A DNA stretch of 64,000 nucleotides. Origin: CAVTBT01 sp963733065 (GTDB lineage Bacteria > Actinomycetota > Thermoleophilia > Gaiellales > Gaiellaceae). Below the pieces are notes generated by a model. That model did no database searches, was not told where the DNA came from, and saw only the letters and a program-made list of their open reading frames with translations. The stretch covers positions 1-64,000 of the forward strand of contig CAVTBT010000006.1 of assembly GCA_963733065.1 (NCBI GenBank), in the 5' to 3' direction. Below, piece by piece: positions 16,241 to 24,906 of this stretch; position 1 is the stretch's first letter, and every line of letters starts with the position of its first letter. A program made the translations under genes and the position numbers.

Positions 16241-17490
16241 CACAGGTGGTCGCCGTGATCGACGGGGAGCACTACGCCCCGGTCGTACGGGACGCGCTCA
16301 GGGAGCTTCCGTACGATGTCGTGGCCGCCGTGCTCGTCGGAGGCACGGAGAAGCTCCGCGGCGGCGAGGAGTACGGGGTGCCACTCGTCGACGGGATCGA
16401 CGCGGCGATCGCCGAGCACCGGCCGGAGCTCGTGGTCGACCTCTCCGACGAGCCCGTCCTCGACCCGCCGGCGCGGTTCCGGCTGGCGAGCCGGGTGCTG
16501 GCGCACGGCGTCGGCTACGCGGGCGCGGACTTCCGCTTCGACGCGCCGACGCTCGCCCCCTACGACCTTCCCTCGCTGGCAATCGGCGGCACCGGCAAGC
16601 GCGTCGGCAAGACCGCCGTCACCGGCCACGCAGCTCGGCTCTACGCCCGCGACCGGCGCGTCGTCGTCGTGGCGATGGGTCGCGGCGGCCCGGCGGAGCC
16701 GGAAGTGATCAGCGTCCCGCCGACGATCGACGGGCTCGTCGAGCTCTCGCGCGCAGGACGACACGCCGCATCGGATCACCTCGAGACGGCGGCGCTGGCC
16801 GGCGTCGAGACCGTCGGCTGCCGCCGGTGCGGCGGCGGGCTCGCAGGCGCGGTCTGGCTGTCGAACGTGGCCGAGGGGGCGAGGATCGCCGCGGAGCTCG
16901 AGCCCGAGCTCGTCTTGTTCGACGGCAGCGGCGCGGCGCTGCCGCCCGTCCGTACCGGCCGTCGCGTCGTCGTCGTCGGCGCGCATCAGGATCCGGCGGT
17001 GGCCGCCGGTTACCTGAACGGCTACCGGCTGCTGACGGCGGATCTCGTCGTGCTGACGATGGCAGAGGCCGGCTCGGGGTGGGAGCGCACACGCCGTGCT
17101 GTTGCCGATGCGGCGCCGGGTGTGCCGGTCGTGCCTGTCGTGCTGCGTCCCGAGCCGGTGGCGCGGGTCGCCGGCCGGCGTGTGGCCTACTTCGGCACCG
17201 TCGCACGGCCGGAGATCGCCACGCATCTCCGCGACGCTCACGGCGCGGACGTGACGCTGGTCTCGGGCAACCTGGCCGATCGTGACGCCCTCCGCGCCGA
17301 GCTCGAGCAGGTGGACGCCGAGGTCTGGCTCGTGGAGCTGAAGGCTGCGGCCGTGGACGTGGTCGCCGAAGCGGGGCTGGAGCGCGGCGTCGAGGTCGTC
17401 CCGGCCCGGAACGACGTCCATCCGGTGGAGGGCGACCTCGACGGCGAGCTGCTGCGCCTCGCGGCAGAGGCGGCTGGGGTGTCAGCGTGA
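16237..17490 (+). CDS. cpgS: cyclic 2,3-diphosphoglycerate synthetase
   Basis: 417 residues. The pattern is that of the synthetase known from Methanothermus fervidus: an N-terminal nucleotide-type domain (VVAVIDGEHYAPVVRDAL), a P-loop GGTGKRVGKTAVTGHA near residue 115, MGRGGPAEPEVI just after it, a cysteine pair CRRCGGGLAG near 195 and WLSNVAEGARIA. It closes 2,3-diphosphoglycerate to the cyclic form with ATP. GTG 16237 overlaps the phosphoesterase stop; the stop overlaps the next start. The adjacent 2-phosphoglycerate kinase, which supplies the substrate, makes the assignment strong. The product is a thermo- and osmoprotectant in methanogens; its use in this bacterium is unproven. Confidence 0.88.
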   Translation: MTQVVAVIDGEHYAPVVRDALRELPYDVVAAVLVGGTEKLRGGEEYGVPLVDGIDAAIAEHRPELVVDLSDEPVLDPPARFRLASRVLAHGVGYAGADFRFDAPTLAPYDLPSLAIGGTGKRVGKTAVTGHAARLYARDRRVVVVAMGRGGPAEPEVISVPPTIDGLVELSRAGRHAASDHLETAALAGVETVGCRRCGGGLAGAVWLSNVAEGARIAAELEPELVLFDGSGAALPPVRTGRRVVVVGAHQDPAVAAGYLNGYRLLTADLVVLTMAEAGSGWERTRRAVADAAPGVPVVPVVLRPEPVARVAGRRVAYFGTVARPEIATHLRDAHGADVTLVSGNLADRDALRAELEQVDAEVWLVELKAAAVDVVAEAGLERGVEVVPARNDVHPVEGDLDGELLRLAAEAAGVSA

Positions 17491-18407
17491 ACGTCCGGCG
17501 CTTCCCGGTGCCGATTCCGCTCGGCGGCGAGGACGGCCTACCCTTCTCGAAGGGCATGATGGCCCGCGCCCTCATGGCGTCGGGGGTGTCCGCGACCAGC
17601 GCTTACGAGCTCGCGCGGCGTGCAGAGCTCGACCTCGAGCGGCGGCAGGCGGTGGCGCTCGATCTCGACCGGCTGCACGAGCTCGCGATCGAGGTGCTCG
17701 GCGAGGTCCAGGCCGCCGGGGCGACGCGCCGCCTGCGCCGGTGGCAGATGTTCCAGCAGCTCGACCTGCCGCTCATCCTGCTGGTCGGTGGTGGCACCGG
17801 CACCGGCAAGTCGACGCTCGCCACCGAGGCGGCGCACCGGCTGGGCATCACCCGCGTGACCTCGACCGACTTCGTGCGTCAGACGATGCGGGCGTTCTTC
17901 GCGCGCGAGTTCATGCCGGCGATCCACTACTCGAGCTTCGAGGCGAAGCTCGCGCTGTCGAAGGCCGAGGAGGAGGAGGCGGGCGACGCGGCGCTGCTCG
18001 GCTTCCTCGACCAGTCGAGGAACGTGCTCGTCGGCGTCGAGGCTGCGATCGACCGCGCGCTCGAGGAGGGCTGGTCGATGGTGCTCGAGGGCATCCACCT
18101 CGTCCCGGGCATGTTGACGCTGCGGCACGAGCGCGCGCTCGTCGTCCAGTGTGTCGTCGCGATCGCGGACGAGCAGCACCATCGCGGCCACTTCGTCTTC
18201 CGCGACGCCACCTCTGGGGGTGAGCGGCCCGTCGACAAGTACATTGCCGGCTTCCCCGAGATCCGAATGATCCAGGACTACATCGTCGAGCGTGCTCGGC
18301 GCCACGACGTGCCGGTGATCGAGAACGCCTCGGTCGAACGTGCGCTCGGGGTCGTGCTCGATCTCGTGCTCGAACGCGCCGCGGCCACGTCCGTGGTGAC
18401 ACGGTGA
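17487..18407 (+). CDS. pgk2: 2-phosphoglycerate kinase
   Basis: 306 residues. The N-terminal part (LPFSKGMMARALMASGVSAT, then SAYELARRAEL) matches the ATP-cone-like start of archaeal 2-phosphoglycerate kinases. A P-loop GGGTGTGKSTLATE near residue 100 and VTSTDFVRQTMR follow, as in P-loop kinases. It phosphorylates 2-phosphoglycerate to 2,3-diphosphoglycerate, the substrate of cpgS immediately upstream. Start GTG 17487 and the stop both overlap neighbours by 4 bp. It should divert carbon from lower glycolysis or gluconeogenesis. No truncation is seen. Confidence 0.88.
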   Translation: MNVRRFPVPIPLGGEDGLPFSKGMMARALMASGVSATSAYELARRAELDLERRQAVALDLDRLHELAIEVLGEVQAAGATRRLRRWQMFQQLDLPLILLVGGGTGTGKSTLATEAAHRLGITRVTSTDFVRQTMRAFFAREFMPAIHYSSFEAKLALSKAEEEEAGDAALLGFLDQSRNVLVGVEAAIDRALEEGWSMVLEGIHLVPGMLTLRHERALVVQCVVAIADEQHHRGHFVFRDATSGGERPVDKYIAGFPEIRMIQDYIVERARRHDVPVIENASVERALGVVLDLVLERAAATSVVTR

Positions 18408-19390
18408 GCGAACCCGGACAGGGCGAAGACCACGCGCCCTGCCTGTGCGTCCACTACGCGCGCGTGACCGAACGCGCGGCGCTCGCGGCGGCGAGGTGGC
18501 TCGGCCGCGCCGACCAGGACGGAGCCGAAGAAGCAGCCGCGACGGGAATGAGGCTCGGCCTGGAGTCGATCCCGATCGAGGGCAAGGTCGTGATCGCGCC
18601 GCGGGACAGCGAGCAGCTGGTCGTCGGCGAGCGGCTCGGCTCCGGCGGCGAGGAGGTCGACCTCGCACTCGACCCGCTCGAAGGCCGAGGCGTCGTCGCG
18701 CGCGGCGGGAACGGCGCGATGTCGATGCTCGCGGTCGGCGCACCGGGGTCGATGCGGCGCCTGCCGGATATGTATATGCGGCGGCTCGCCGTCGGCCCTC
18801 GCGCGCGCGGCCGGATCGACCTGCTCAGGCCAGTTGGCGAGAACGTGGAGGCGATCGCGGACGCGTTCGGCCGCAATGTCAACGACATCACGACGATCGT
18901 GCTCGACCGGCCTCGCCATCACGACCTGATCGAGGAGATCCGCGCCGCCGGGGCCCGCATCAAGCTCATCCCGGACGGCGACGTGACGGCGTCGATCTCG
19001 GCCGCCATCCGCGGCACGAACGATCACCTGGCGATCGGGGTCGGCGGCACGCGCCAGGCCGTGCTCACCGCGGCGGCGCTGCGGTGTCTCGGAGGCGACG
19101 TGCAGGCGCAGCTCTGGCCGACGACCCGCGGCGAGATCGACGAGGCACGTGAGCTCGGGATCGACGACGTCACCCAGGTCTTCGACGCCGAGGATCTCGC
19201 CCGCGGCGACGTGATCGTGTCCGCGACAGGCATCTCGAACGGCGACATCATGCGCGGCGTCCGTTTCCTGGCGGACAGCGCGCGCACGCACTCGCTGATC
19301 ATGTGCATGCGCTGCAACTGGGTGCGCTTCACCGAGGGCCTGCACTTCTTCGCGCGGGAGCGGCGCGAAGAGGTACGGCTGCTCGGGTAG
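18404..19390 (+). CDS. divergent GlpX-family (class II fructose-bisphosphatase-like) protein
   Basis: 328 residues aligning end to end with GlpX: YARVTERAALAAARWLGRAD, VDLALDPLEG, LPDMYMRRLAVGP, IPDGDVTASI and VSATGISNGD. Key metal and substrate positions differ from E. coli GlpX as I recall it: the GEGE block after VVI is replaced by APRDS, EGT becomes EGR, and GGAPEG becomes GGTRQA. Normal fructose-1,6-bisphosphatase chemistry is therefore doubtful. A C-terminal CMRC replaces the usual end. The 4-bp overlap with pgk2 places it in the cyclic diphosphoglycerate operon, where it may have a new phosphatase or regulatory role (inference). A bona fide glpX may exist elsewhere. Confidence 0.8.
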   Translation: MSEPGQGEDHAPCLCVHYARVTERAALAAARWLGRADQDGAEEAAATGMRLGLESIPIEGKVVIAPRDSEQLVVGERLGSGGEEVDLALDPLEGRGVVARGGNGAMSMLAVGAPGSMRRLPDMYMRRLAVGPRARGRIDLLRPVGENVEAIADAFGRNVNDITTIVLDRPRHHDLIEEIRAAGARIKLIPDGDVTASISAAIRGTNDHLAIGVGGTRQAVLTAAALRCLGGDVQAQLWPTTRGEIDEARELGIDDVTQVFDAEDLARGDVIVSATGISNGDIMRGVRFLADSARTHSLIMCMRCNWVRFTEGLHFFARERREEVRLLG

Positions 19391-19393
19391 CCT
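19388..19393 (+). promoter_or_regulatory. -10 hexamer TAGCCT embedding the GlpX stop codon
   Basis: TAGCCT, whose first three bases are the stop codon of the upstream gene, ends 7 nt before ATG 19401. This would give the DUF59 gene its own leaderless start inside the operon. Confidence 0.45.
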
Positions 19394-19400
19394 GACGGAC

Positions 19401-19700
19401 ATGGTCACGAAGGACGACGTCGTCGAGGCCCTGCACGGGGTCGAGGATCCCGAGCTGGGCATGGACATCGTCGAGCTCGGGCTGTTCTACGACGCCGAGA
19501 TCGACGGGTCGAAAGTCAAGATCGTGCACAGCCTCACGTCGATGGGCTGCCCCGCCGGGCCGATGATCCAGGAGGGCATCCACGACGCCGTTGCCGCCCT
19601 GCCCGAGGTCGAGGCGGTCGACGTCGAGCTGACGTTCGACCCACCGTGGACGCCCGACCGCATGTCGGACGACGCGAAGTTCATCCTCGGCTTCGGATAG
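19401..19700 (+). CDS. MIP18/DUF59 family Fe-S cluster assembly factor
   Basis: 99 residues with the full DUF59 pattern: VVEALHGVEDPELGMDIVEL, IVHSLTSMGCPAGPMIQEGI (conserved Cys) and FDPPWTPDRMSDDAKFILG. SufT/PaaD-like proteins help load Fe-S clusters on client proteins in the cytosol. It lies 10 bp after the GlpX-like gene and may be read from the same operon as well as from the TAGCCT hexamer. No client is evident in the neighbourhood except perhaps the Fe-S enzyme QueG 4 kb away. Length is normal for the family. Confidence 0.85.
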   Translation: MVTKDDVVEALHGVEDPELGMDIVELGLFYDAEIDGSKVKIVHSLTSMGCPAGPMIQEGIHDAVAALPEVEAVDVELTFDPPWTPDRMSDDAKFILGFG

Positions 19701-19727
19701 GGGTTGAGGGGAGGAGGCTCCTCCGGT

Positions 19728-21320
19728 ATGAAGCCCGCCTCGAGCACGCGAACCGCGCTCAGCGCACCGGGTTCTGCCGCCGAGCGGGAGGCCGATCGCG
19801 CCGCGCGGTCGCTGCTGGGCGGACGGCACGTGCGGATCGGTGAACGTCCAGAGGGAGCCGGCAGCGCCGGTGGGGCGGCGGAGGCGCTGGCGCGGTCGGC
19901 CGGGGAGCCGCTCGCGCCCGGGCTCCGGGCGGCAATGGAGCCGCGGTTTGGATTCTCGTTCGGCGACGTTCGCATCCACGCCGACGCGGAAGCTGCCGAC
20001 GCGGCCCATCGGATCGGTGCGCGCGCGTTCGCGGTCGGGCCGCACATTGGTTTTGCAGCAGGCGCCTATGCTCCTGATCGGCTGCCCGGGCGGGCGCTGA
20101 TCGCGCACGAACTCGCGCACGTGGTTCAGGCACGAGGCCGTACCGACGTCGTGATGCGAGATACCGGCGCGCTGACCGACGCGGAGCTGCAGAGACTTGC
20201 GGAGCAGTCGCCGATCGAGGTCAGCGACAAGGGGTTCCACGAGTTCGACGATGTCCTACTAGCCGCACGCAACGGCCTGATTCACATCAACGACCCGGCC
20301 GAGTTCGAGCGGCAGCTGCGTTGGCGCGCCGCGAGGTCTGGCGACCGCAGCTGGGAGAAGAGCTGGACGGACGAGGACCTCCTCGACCTCGAGTCGGCCA
20401 GCGATCCCGCCAAGTTTCGGAGTGAGAAGTGGGCTCGGTTCGTGCGCGACCTCTACTTCGCGTATCTGCGAGACAAGGCGGCGCAGTGGCGGTCTTCGAC
20501 CCGGCGCATGAACACCGCCGCCTTCGTCGGCAACGTCATCGGAGGTGTGGCGATCGCGGGCTCCGCGTTGGTCGGGGGAGCGGCGATCCTGACGACGGCA
20601 GGCGGAGCAGGTGCCGGCCTCGGGAGCTCGGCCAAGTTCCTCGCCGGCCGCGGCGCGCAGGCGTACCTGGAGAAGCCGGCCCTCGCACTCGCAGCGACGG
20701 TCGTCTACGGCGCCGCCACCCCGCCCGGGACCCCGGATCTGCCCGGGCCGGGTGATGACTTCGGCCGGGCGTTGCGCGGCGGTGCGCAGTCCGCGGAGCG
20801 CGCAGCCGACACGGCCGGGGACGTGATCCGTGGGTCTGGACCGGCGGTGCGTACCGGCACCGAGGCCGCCGGGGACGCGGCCACGGCGGCACGGGCTGGT
20901 CAAGGCGCGGCACGGGTGTCCGATGCCGCTTCGGAGCGCGGGGCGTCGGCATTCTCGAACCTGTTCGAGAATCTGCTGCGCAGGCCGTTCAACCTGGGGG
21001 GCACGCAAATCCATGTCGAAGGGGTCGGCTTCGGCGGAGTGAACGCGCTGATGCGCGACGGAGAGCTCGTGGTGACGTACTCGCACATCATCAACACCGG
21101 TCGAGTGCCGGGCCAGGGACGGCTGATGCACGAGGCCTTCGAGCAGGGGGCGGTCCAGCTCGCGCGGCGCATGAATGTACCGTCGGTGCGAGTGGCGGTG
21201 TCGTCGGTGCAGAACCCCAAACTGTTGGATCACCTGTTGTCGCTCGGCTACCTCAGGGAGGAATTCGAGATCGCCGCTCGCCAGTGGGTTTTCTGGTTCG
21301 CCCGGCTGTTGCGGCCCTAG
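19728..21320 (+). CDS. eCIS-core (DUF4157) domain protein, possible secreted effector
   Basis: 530 residues. Residues about 60-135 form the DUF4157/eCIS core: PLAPGLRAAMEPRFGFSF, GDVRIHADAEAADAAHRIGA and HELAHVVQARG (HExxH-like). This domain marks proteins associated with extracellular contractile injection systems and polymorphic toxins. A low-complexity hydrophobic stretch follows (about 265-330), then a C-terminal region with GGVNALMRDGELVVTYSH that I do not recognise and that could be a toxin or GNAT-like domain. A good Shine-Dalgarno (GGGGAGGAGG) precedes ATG 19728, inside a GAGGAG-G-CTCCTC inverted repeat. Codon use is less GC-biased than that of its neighbours, suggesting transfer. No injection-system genes are in this window. 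Confidence 0.8.
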   Translation: MKPASSTRTALSAPGSAAEREADRAARSLLGGRHVRIGERPEGAGSAGGAAEALARSAGEPLAPGLRAAMEPRFGFSFGDVRIHADAEAADAAHRIGARAFAVGPHIGFAAGAYAPDRLPGRALIAHELAHVVQARGRTDVVMRDTGALTDAELQRLAEQSPIEVSDKGFHEFDDVLLAARNGLIHINDPAEFERQLRWRAARSGDRSWEKSWTDEDLLDLESASDPAKFRSEKWARFVRDLYFAYLRDKAAQWRSSTRRMNTAAFVGNVIGGVAIAGSALVGGAAILTTAGGAGAGLGSSAKFLAGRGAQAYLEKPALALAATVVYGAATPPGTPDLPGPGDDFGRALRGGAQSAERAADTAGDVIRGSGPAVRTGTEAAGDAATAARAGQGAARVSDAASERGASAFSNLFENLLRRPFNLGGTQIHVEGVGFGGVNALMRDGELVVTYSHIINTGRVPGQGRLMHEAFEQGAVQLARRMNVPSVRVAVSSVQNPKLLDHLLSLGYLREEFEIAARQWVFWFARLLRP

Positions 21321-21356
21321 GGCGTCCCTCCGGATCACGCACGGCCGCCGCGCCTC

Positions 21357-22754
21357 CTAACGCCGCCGGACACCGAACGTGATCGCCACCGCGGACAGTG
21401 CCGCGAGCAGGCCGCCCGCCACGAGCAGCCCGATGCCGATCCAGGGCAGCGGATCGAGCTCGGCGCCGATACTCAGGTCGGCGTCCACGCCGGCCGAGCC
21501 GTCGGCGTTCATGACGACCACGTTCCAGCTCCCGTCCTCCGGCTCCCAGTCGAGGGTCTGCTCGCCGTCCCCGCTTGACGAGGCAACCCAGAACGTCTCG
21601 TCGCCCGGCGGATTCTCCGGCGCGCCGCCCGACCGCTGCGAGTAGCTCGGCTCGCGGCCGAGGTCGGTGACGACGGAATGCTCGACCCCCTCGAGGTAGC
21701 CCGCGGCGTCGGAGTCGGATGCGATGCCGACGAAGACGGCACGTCCGCTCTCGCTGCGGATCCGGACGGTGCCGATGAAGTCCTCCACCGCCCAGTCGGG
21801 GCCGTCGAGGTCGACGTCCGCGCTCTCGGACACGATCGCGTAGCCCGACGACGAGAAGCCTTCCGTCGGCGACATGACGAACCCGTCGTCGTCACGCTGC
21901 GTGCTGTCGATGGCGACGGCCGCGCAGCCGCCGACGAGCATGCCCAGCGCGAGGAGCGCGGCGAGGCTGCCGAGGACGATCAGCAGGATGCGGCCGACCC
22001 GCGAGCCGCCCGACCGCTCGTCGGGCTCACCGGGGCCGGGCTCGGCCGCGGCCAGAGGCATCGCCTCCGTCCCCGGCGCCATCCCGGCGGCCTCGACGTC
22101 GGCGCCGCCCTGGTCGAGGCGGAACGGCGGATAGTCGTCGGTCATCAGCGCGGCGTACGCCACCACCCTCGCGACCCACCGGTCCATCCCGAGCGCGAAA
22201 TCGAAGATGCCCCGCGGATACCGCGTCGTGAACAGGAGCGCGACACCCGCGAAGAGCACGAGCACGCCGATGAGCCCGCCGCCGAAGCCCCATTCCGAGC
22301 GGTCCGCCTGCCAGGCGACGTAGCTGTTGCCGCCGACGAAGAAGCCGACGACGACGTACTGCGGGATCGCGAGCAACCACCACTTGACGAGCACGAGCCC
22401 CCGCGAGAGCCGCTCGGGATAGTCCACCTCGAGCGTCGCCGGGTAGTCGGGCACGGCGCCGAGCGTGAATGGCGGATAGCGGTCCGTGCCCAGGGCGGCG
22501 TACGAGTAGAAGGCGACCCTCCACGTCCACCGCAGCACGCCGACGTTGAACTCGAACAAGCCCCGCGGGTAGCGGGCGGTGAAGAGGATCGCGAAGAACG
22601 CGACGACGCTCAGCACGACGAACGCGATCCACAGGAACGCCAGCACGATCGCGTGCGGGATCACCAGCAGCCACTTGACAAGCCACAGCCAGCGGCTGAC
22701 CTCGGGATCGAGCGTGCCCTCGATGCGGATCGGGTAGGTCTGCCGAGCTGCCAT
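21357..22754 (-). CDS. tandem DUF4389 membrane protein
   Basis: 465 residues. Two DUF4389 repeats are seen: WLWLVKWLLVIPHAIVL...FTARYPRGLFEFNVGVLRW and LVLVKWWLLAIPQYVVV...FTTRYPRGIFDFALGMDRW, each with helix pairs and the RYPRG(L/I)F(E/D)F signature. After an acidic linker another helix (ILLIVLGSLAALLALGMLVG) leads to an extracytoplasmic beta-rich domain and a last helix before RRR. The function of the family is unknown. A strong Shine-Dalgarno (GAGGAGGT) sits before ATG 22754, unlike the leaderless genes around it. Confidence 0.8.
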   Translation of the reverse strand: MAARQTYPIRIEGTLDPEVSRWLWLVKWLLVIPHAIVLAFLWIAFVVLSVVAFFAILFTARYPRGLFEFNVGVLRWTWRVAFYSYAALGTDRYPPFTLGAVPDYPATLEVDYPERLSRGLVLVKWWLLAIPQYVVVGFFVGGNSYVAWQADRSEWGFGGGLIGVLVLFAGVALLFTTRYPRGIFDFALGMDRWVARVVAYAALMTDDYPPFRLDQGGADVEAAGMAPGTEAMPLAAAEPGPGEPDERSGGSRVGRILLIVLGSLAALLALGMLVGGCAAVAIDSTQRDDDGFVMSPTEGFSSSGYAIVSESADVDLDGPDWAVEDFIGTVRIRSESGRAVFVGIASDSDAAGYLEGVEHSVVTDLGREPSYSQRSGGAPENPPGDETFWVASSSGDGEQTLDWEPEDGSWNVVVMNADGSAGVDADLSIGAELDPLPWIGIGLLVAGGLLAALSAVAITFGVRRR

Positions 22755-22902
22755 CGCACCTCCTCGATCGATTCAGGAGGACTCTGGCAGGTCGGCGGCA
22801 CCCGTGCCGTCGGGTGCCGCCCGCATCGTCGTCGAGCCGCCGCGCACAGGATCCGGGCCGTTCCCGTCGAACGGTCGCGCGGGATGCCGCGTGCCCAGGC
22901 GC

Positions 22903-23889
22903 TCAGTCCGGGATCGAGAGCACGATCTTGCCGAGCTGCTCGCCAGCCTCGAGGCGCTCGTGGGCGGCGCGGATCTCCGCGAGCGGGAAGACGCGATCGA
23001 CGTGCACGCGCGCGCGGCGGCTGCGGACGAGGTCGTACGCGCCGAGGAAGTCGTCCCTCGTCCCCATCGTCGAGCCGTAGAGCGTGAGCTGCTTCCACCA
23101 CCAGCGATGCAGCTGCGCAGGCGGGTTGGGACCGCTCGTCGCGCCGCAGACGACCACGCGGCCACCGGGGCGGACGGCGGAGAGGGTGGTCTTCCACGTC
23201 GCCTCACCGACGTGCTCGACGACGACGTCGACCCCGGCGCCGGTCGCCTCCTTGACCGCCGCGGCGACGTCGCCGGTGGCGTGGTTCACGGTGACGTCCG
23301 CACCCCAGTCGCGCGCCGTAGCGAGCTTGGCGTCGCTCGACGAGGTGACCACCGTGCGCGCGCCAAGTGCACGCGCCAGCTCGAATGCCGCACCGGCGAC
23401 ACCTCCCCCGATGCCCCAGACCAGGATCCACTCGCCCTCCTGGAGCGACGCCTTGGTGACGAGCATGCGGTACGCCGTCTCGTAGACGAGCGGGAACGCG
23501 GCGGCTTCCTCCCACGAGAGCCCGTCGTCGAGGGCGTAGACCTGCGCCGCCGGCATCGAAACGAGCTCGGCGTGGACGCCATCCGTATGCTCGCCGACGA
23601 CCGAGATCTGGTCGCCGTGCTCGAGCCCCGGGTTCAGGACGACACGGTCGCCGGCGGTGAAGCCCTCGACGCCGTCCCCGAGCGCCTCCACGATGCCGGC
23701 ACCGTCCGCGCCGAGGATCCGCGGCTTCGGCACCGACGGCAGGCCCCTGCGGACCCAGACGTCGAGGTGGTTCAGCGACGCGGTTTGCATGCGGACGAGC
23801 ACTTCGCCCGCGGCCGGCTCGGGGTCGGGGACGTCCTCGTAGCGAAGGACCTCGGGCCCGCCGTCTTCGTGGATGCGAACGGCCTTCAC
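22903..23889 (-). CDS. zinc-less MDR family NAD(P)H:quinone oxidoreductase-like enzyme
   Basis: 328 residues. MKAVRIHEDGGPEVLRYEDV is the standard MDR start; then LNHLDVWVRRGLP, PRILGADGAGIVEALG and the Rossmann pattern WGIGGGVAGAAFELARALGA with DAKLATARDWGADVTVNH. The catalytic-zinc ligands and the structural-zinc four-Cys lobe of alcohol dehydrogenases are not obvious, so quinone or enoyl reductase activity is more likely. GTG at 23889 is only 15 bp from the divergent queG ATG, so both promoters must overlap (AAGATT for this gene, CACAAT for queG). The substrate is unknown. Confidence 0.8.
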   Translation of the reverse strand: MKAVRIHEDGGPEVLRYEDVPDPEPAAGEVLVRMQTASLNHLDVWVRRGLPSVPKPRILGADGAGIVEALGDGVEGFTAGDRVVLNPGLEHGDQISVVGEHTDGVHAELVSMPAAQVYALDDGLSWEEAAAFPLVYETAYRMLVTKASLQEGEWILVWGIGGGVAGAAFELARALGARTVVTSSSDAKLATARDWGADVTVNHATGDVAAAVKEATGAGVDVVVEHVGEATWKTTLSAVRPGGRVVVCGATSGPNPPAQLHRWWWKQLTLYGSTMGTRDDFLGAYDLVRSRRARVHVDRVFPLAEIRAAHERLEAGEQLGKIVLSIPD

Positions 23890-23904
23890 GGGCACAATCT
23901 TCGC

Positions 23905-24906
23905 ATGACCAGAGGGGAGCTGATCCTCCTTGGGGACGAGCTCGGCCTCGACGCTGTCGGCGCGGCTCCCGCCGGGCCCTACACGGAGACGGAGCGTCAC
24001 ATCCGCGAGCGCCGCGCACGCGGGCTCTTCGCGGACATGCGGTTCACGATGGCCCGGCCCGAGGAGTCGTGTCATCCGGAACATCTGCTCGCGGGAGCGA
24101 GGACCGTGATCTCGGCCGCCCTCTGCTACTACGCGCCCGCCCCGGAGCGCGGCGCGGGGGAGGGGCGGCTGCCTCGCTACGCCTGGCGCGACGGCTACGC
24201 CGAGCTGCGGGAGAAGCTGGACGTCCTCGGTCGCCGGCTCGGCGGGTCGTATCGAGTGCTCGTCGACGCCAACCAGCACGTGGACCGCGAGGCTGCCGCC
24301 CGCGCCGGCGTCGGCTTCTACGGCAAGAACACGCTGACGATCACCCGCCGCCACGGCTCGTGGGTCGTGCTCGGGACGCTCGTCACGGACGTCGAGGTCG
24401 AGGCGTCGCCGCCGCTCGACGCGGGCTGCGGGTCCTGCACGCTGTGCATCGAGGCGTGTCCGACCGGCGCGTTGGACGAGCCCGGCACGCTCGACGCCAC
24501 GCGCTGCCTGTCGTACTGGAGCCAGGCTGCGGCGCCGATCCCCGAGCCCTACCGGCCGGAGCTCGGCGACACCGTGTACGGCTGCGACATCTGCCAGGAC
24601 GTGTGCCCGTGGAACCGCGGGGTCGAGAAGCGACGCTCGCACGGCACCCTGCCGCGAGGGGCCGAGCCGACGGTCGACCTCGTCGAGTGGCTGGAGGCCG
24701 ACGGCGCGGAGCTGCGCCGACGGTACGACCGCCTGTACGTGCCGCGCAACGACCCCCGCTGGCTGCGGCGAAACGCGATCGTCGCGCTCGGCAACAGCGG
24801 CGAGGCCGAGCACCGGCCGGCGCTCGAGCGCTATGCGGCAGGCGACGACGAGCTGCTGGCGGAGCACGCCCGCTGGGCGCTCGCGCGCATCGAGGCGCGG
24901 ACATGA
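23905..24906 (+). CDS. queG: epoxyqueuosine reductase QueG
   Basis: 333 residues. QueG reduces epoxyqueuosine in tRNA to queuosine, using cobalamin and two 4Fe-4S clusters. Both cluster motifs are present: CGSCTLCIEACPTGA near 174 and CDICQDVCPWN near 227. The N-terminal cobalamin domain has RFTMARPEESCHPEHLL and VDREAAARAGVGFYGKNT, and a HEAT-like C-terminus follows (NDPRWLRRNAIVALGNSG). Together with queA and tgt at 42.5-44.7 kb it completes the late steps of queuosine synthesis. Its stop overlaps the next gene (ATGA). Confidence 0.93.
   Translation: MTRGELILLGDELGLDAVGAAPAGPYTETERHIRERRARGLFADMRFTMARPEESCHPEHLLAGARTVISAALCYYAPAPERGAGEGRLPRYAWRDGYAELREKLDVLGRRLGGSYRVLVDANQHVDREAAARAGVGFYGKNTLTITRRHGSWVVLGTLVTDVEVEASPPLDAGCGSCTLCIEACPTGALDEPGTLDATRCLSYWSQAAAPIPEPYRPELGDTVYGCDICQDVCPWNRGVEKRRSHGTLPRGAEPTVDLVEWLEADGAELRRRYDRLYVPRNDPRWLRRNAIVALGNSGEAEHRPALERYAAGDDELLAEHARWALARIEART

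Noticed and set aside
22903..24867. Long minus-strand open frame across queG
   Set aside because: Only the part from 23889 downward has protein-family features; the rest is antisense to queG, kept open by GC-rich codon bias.
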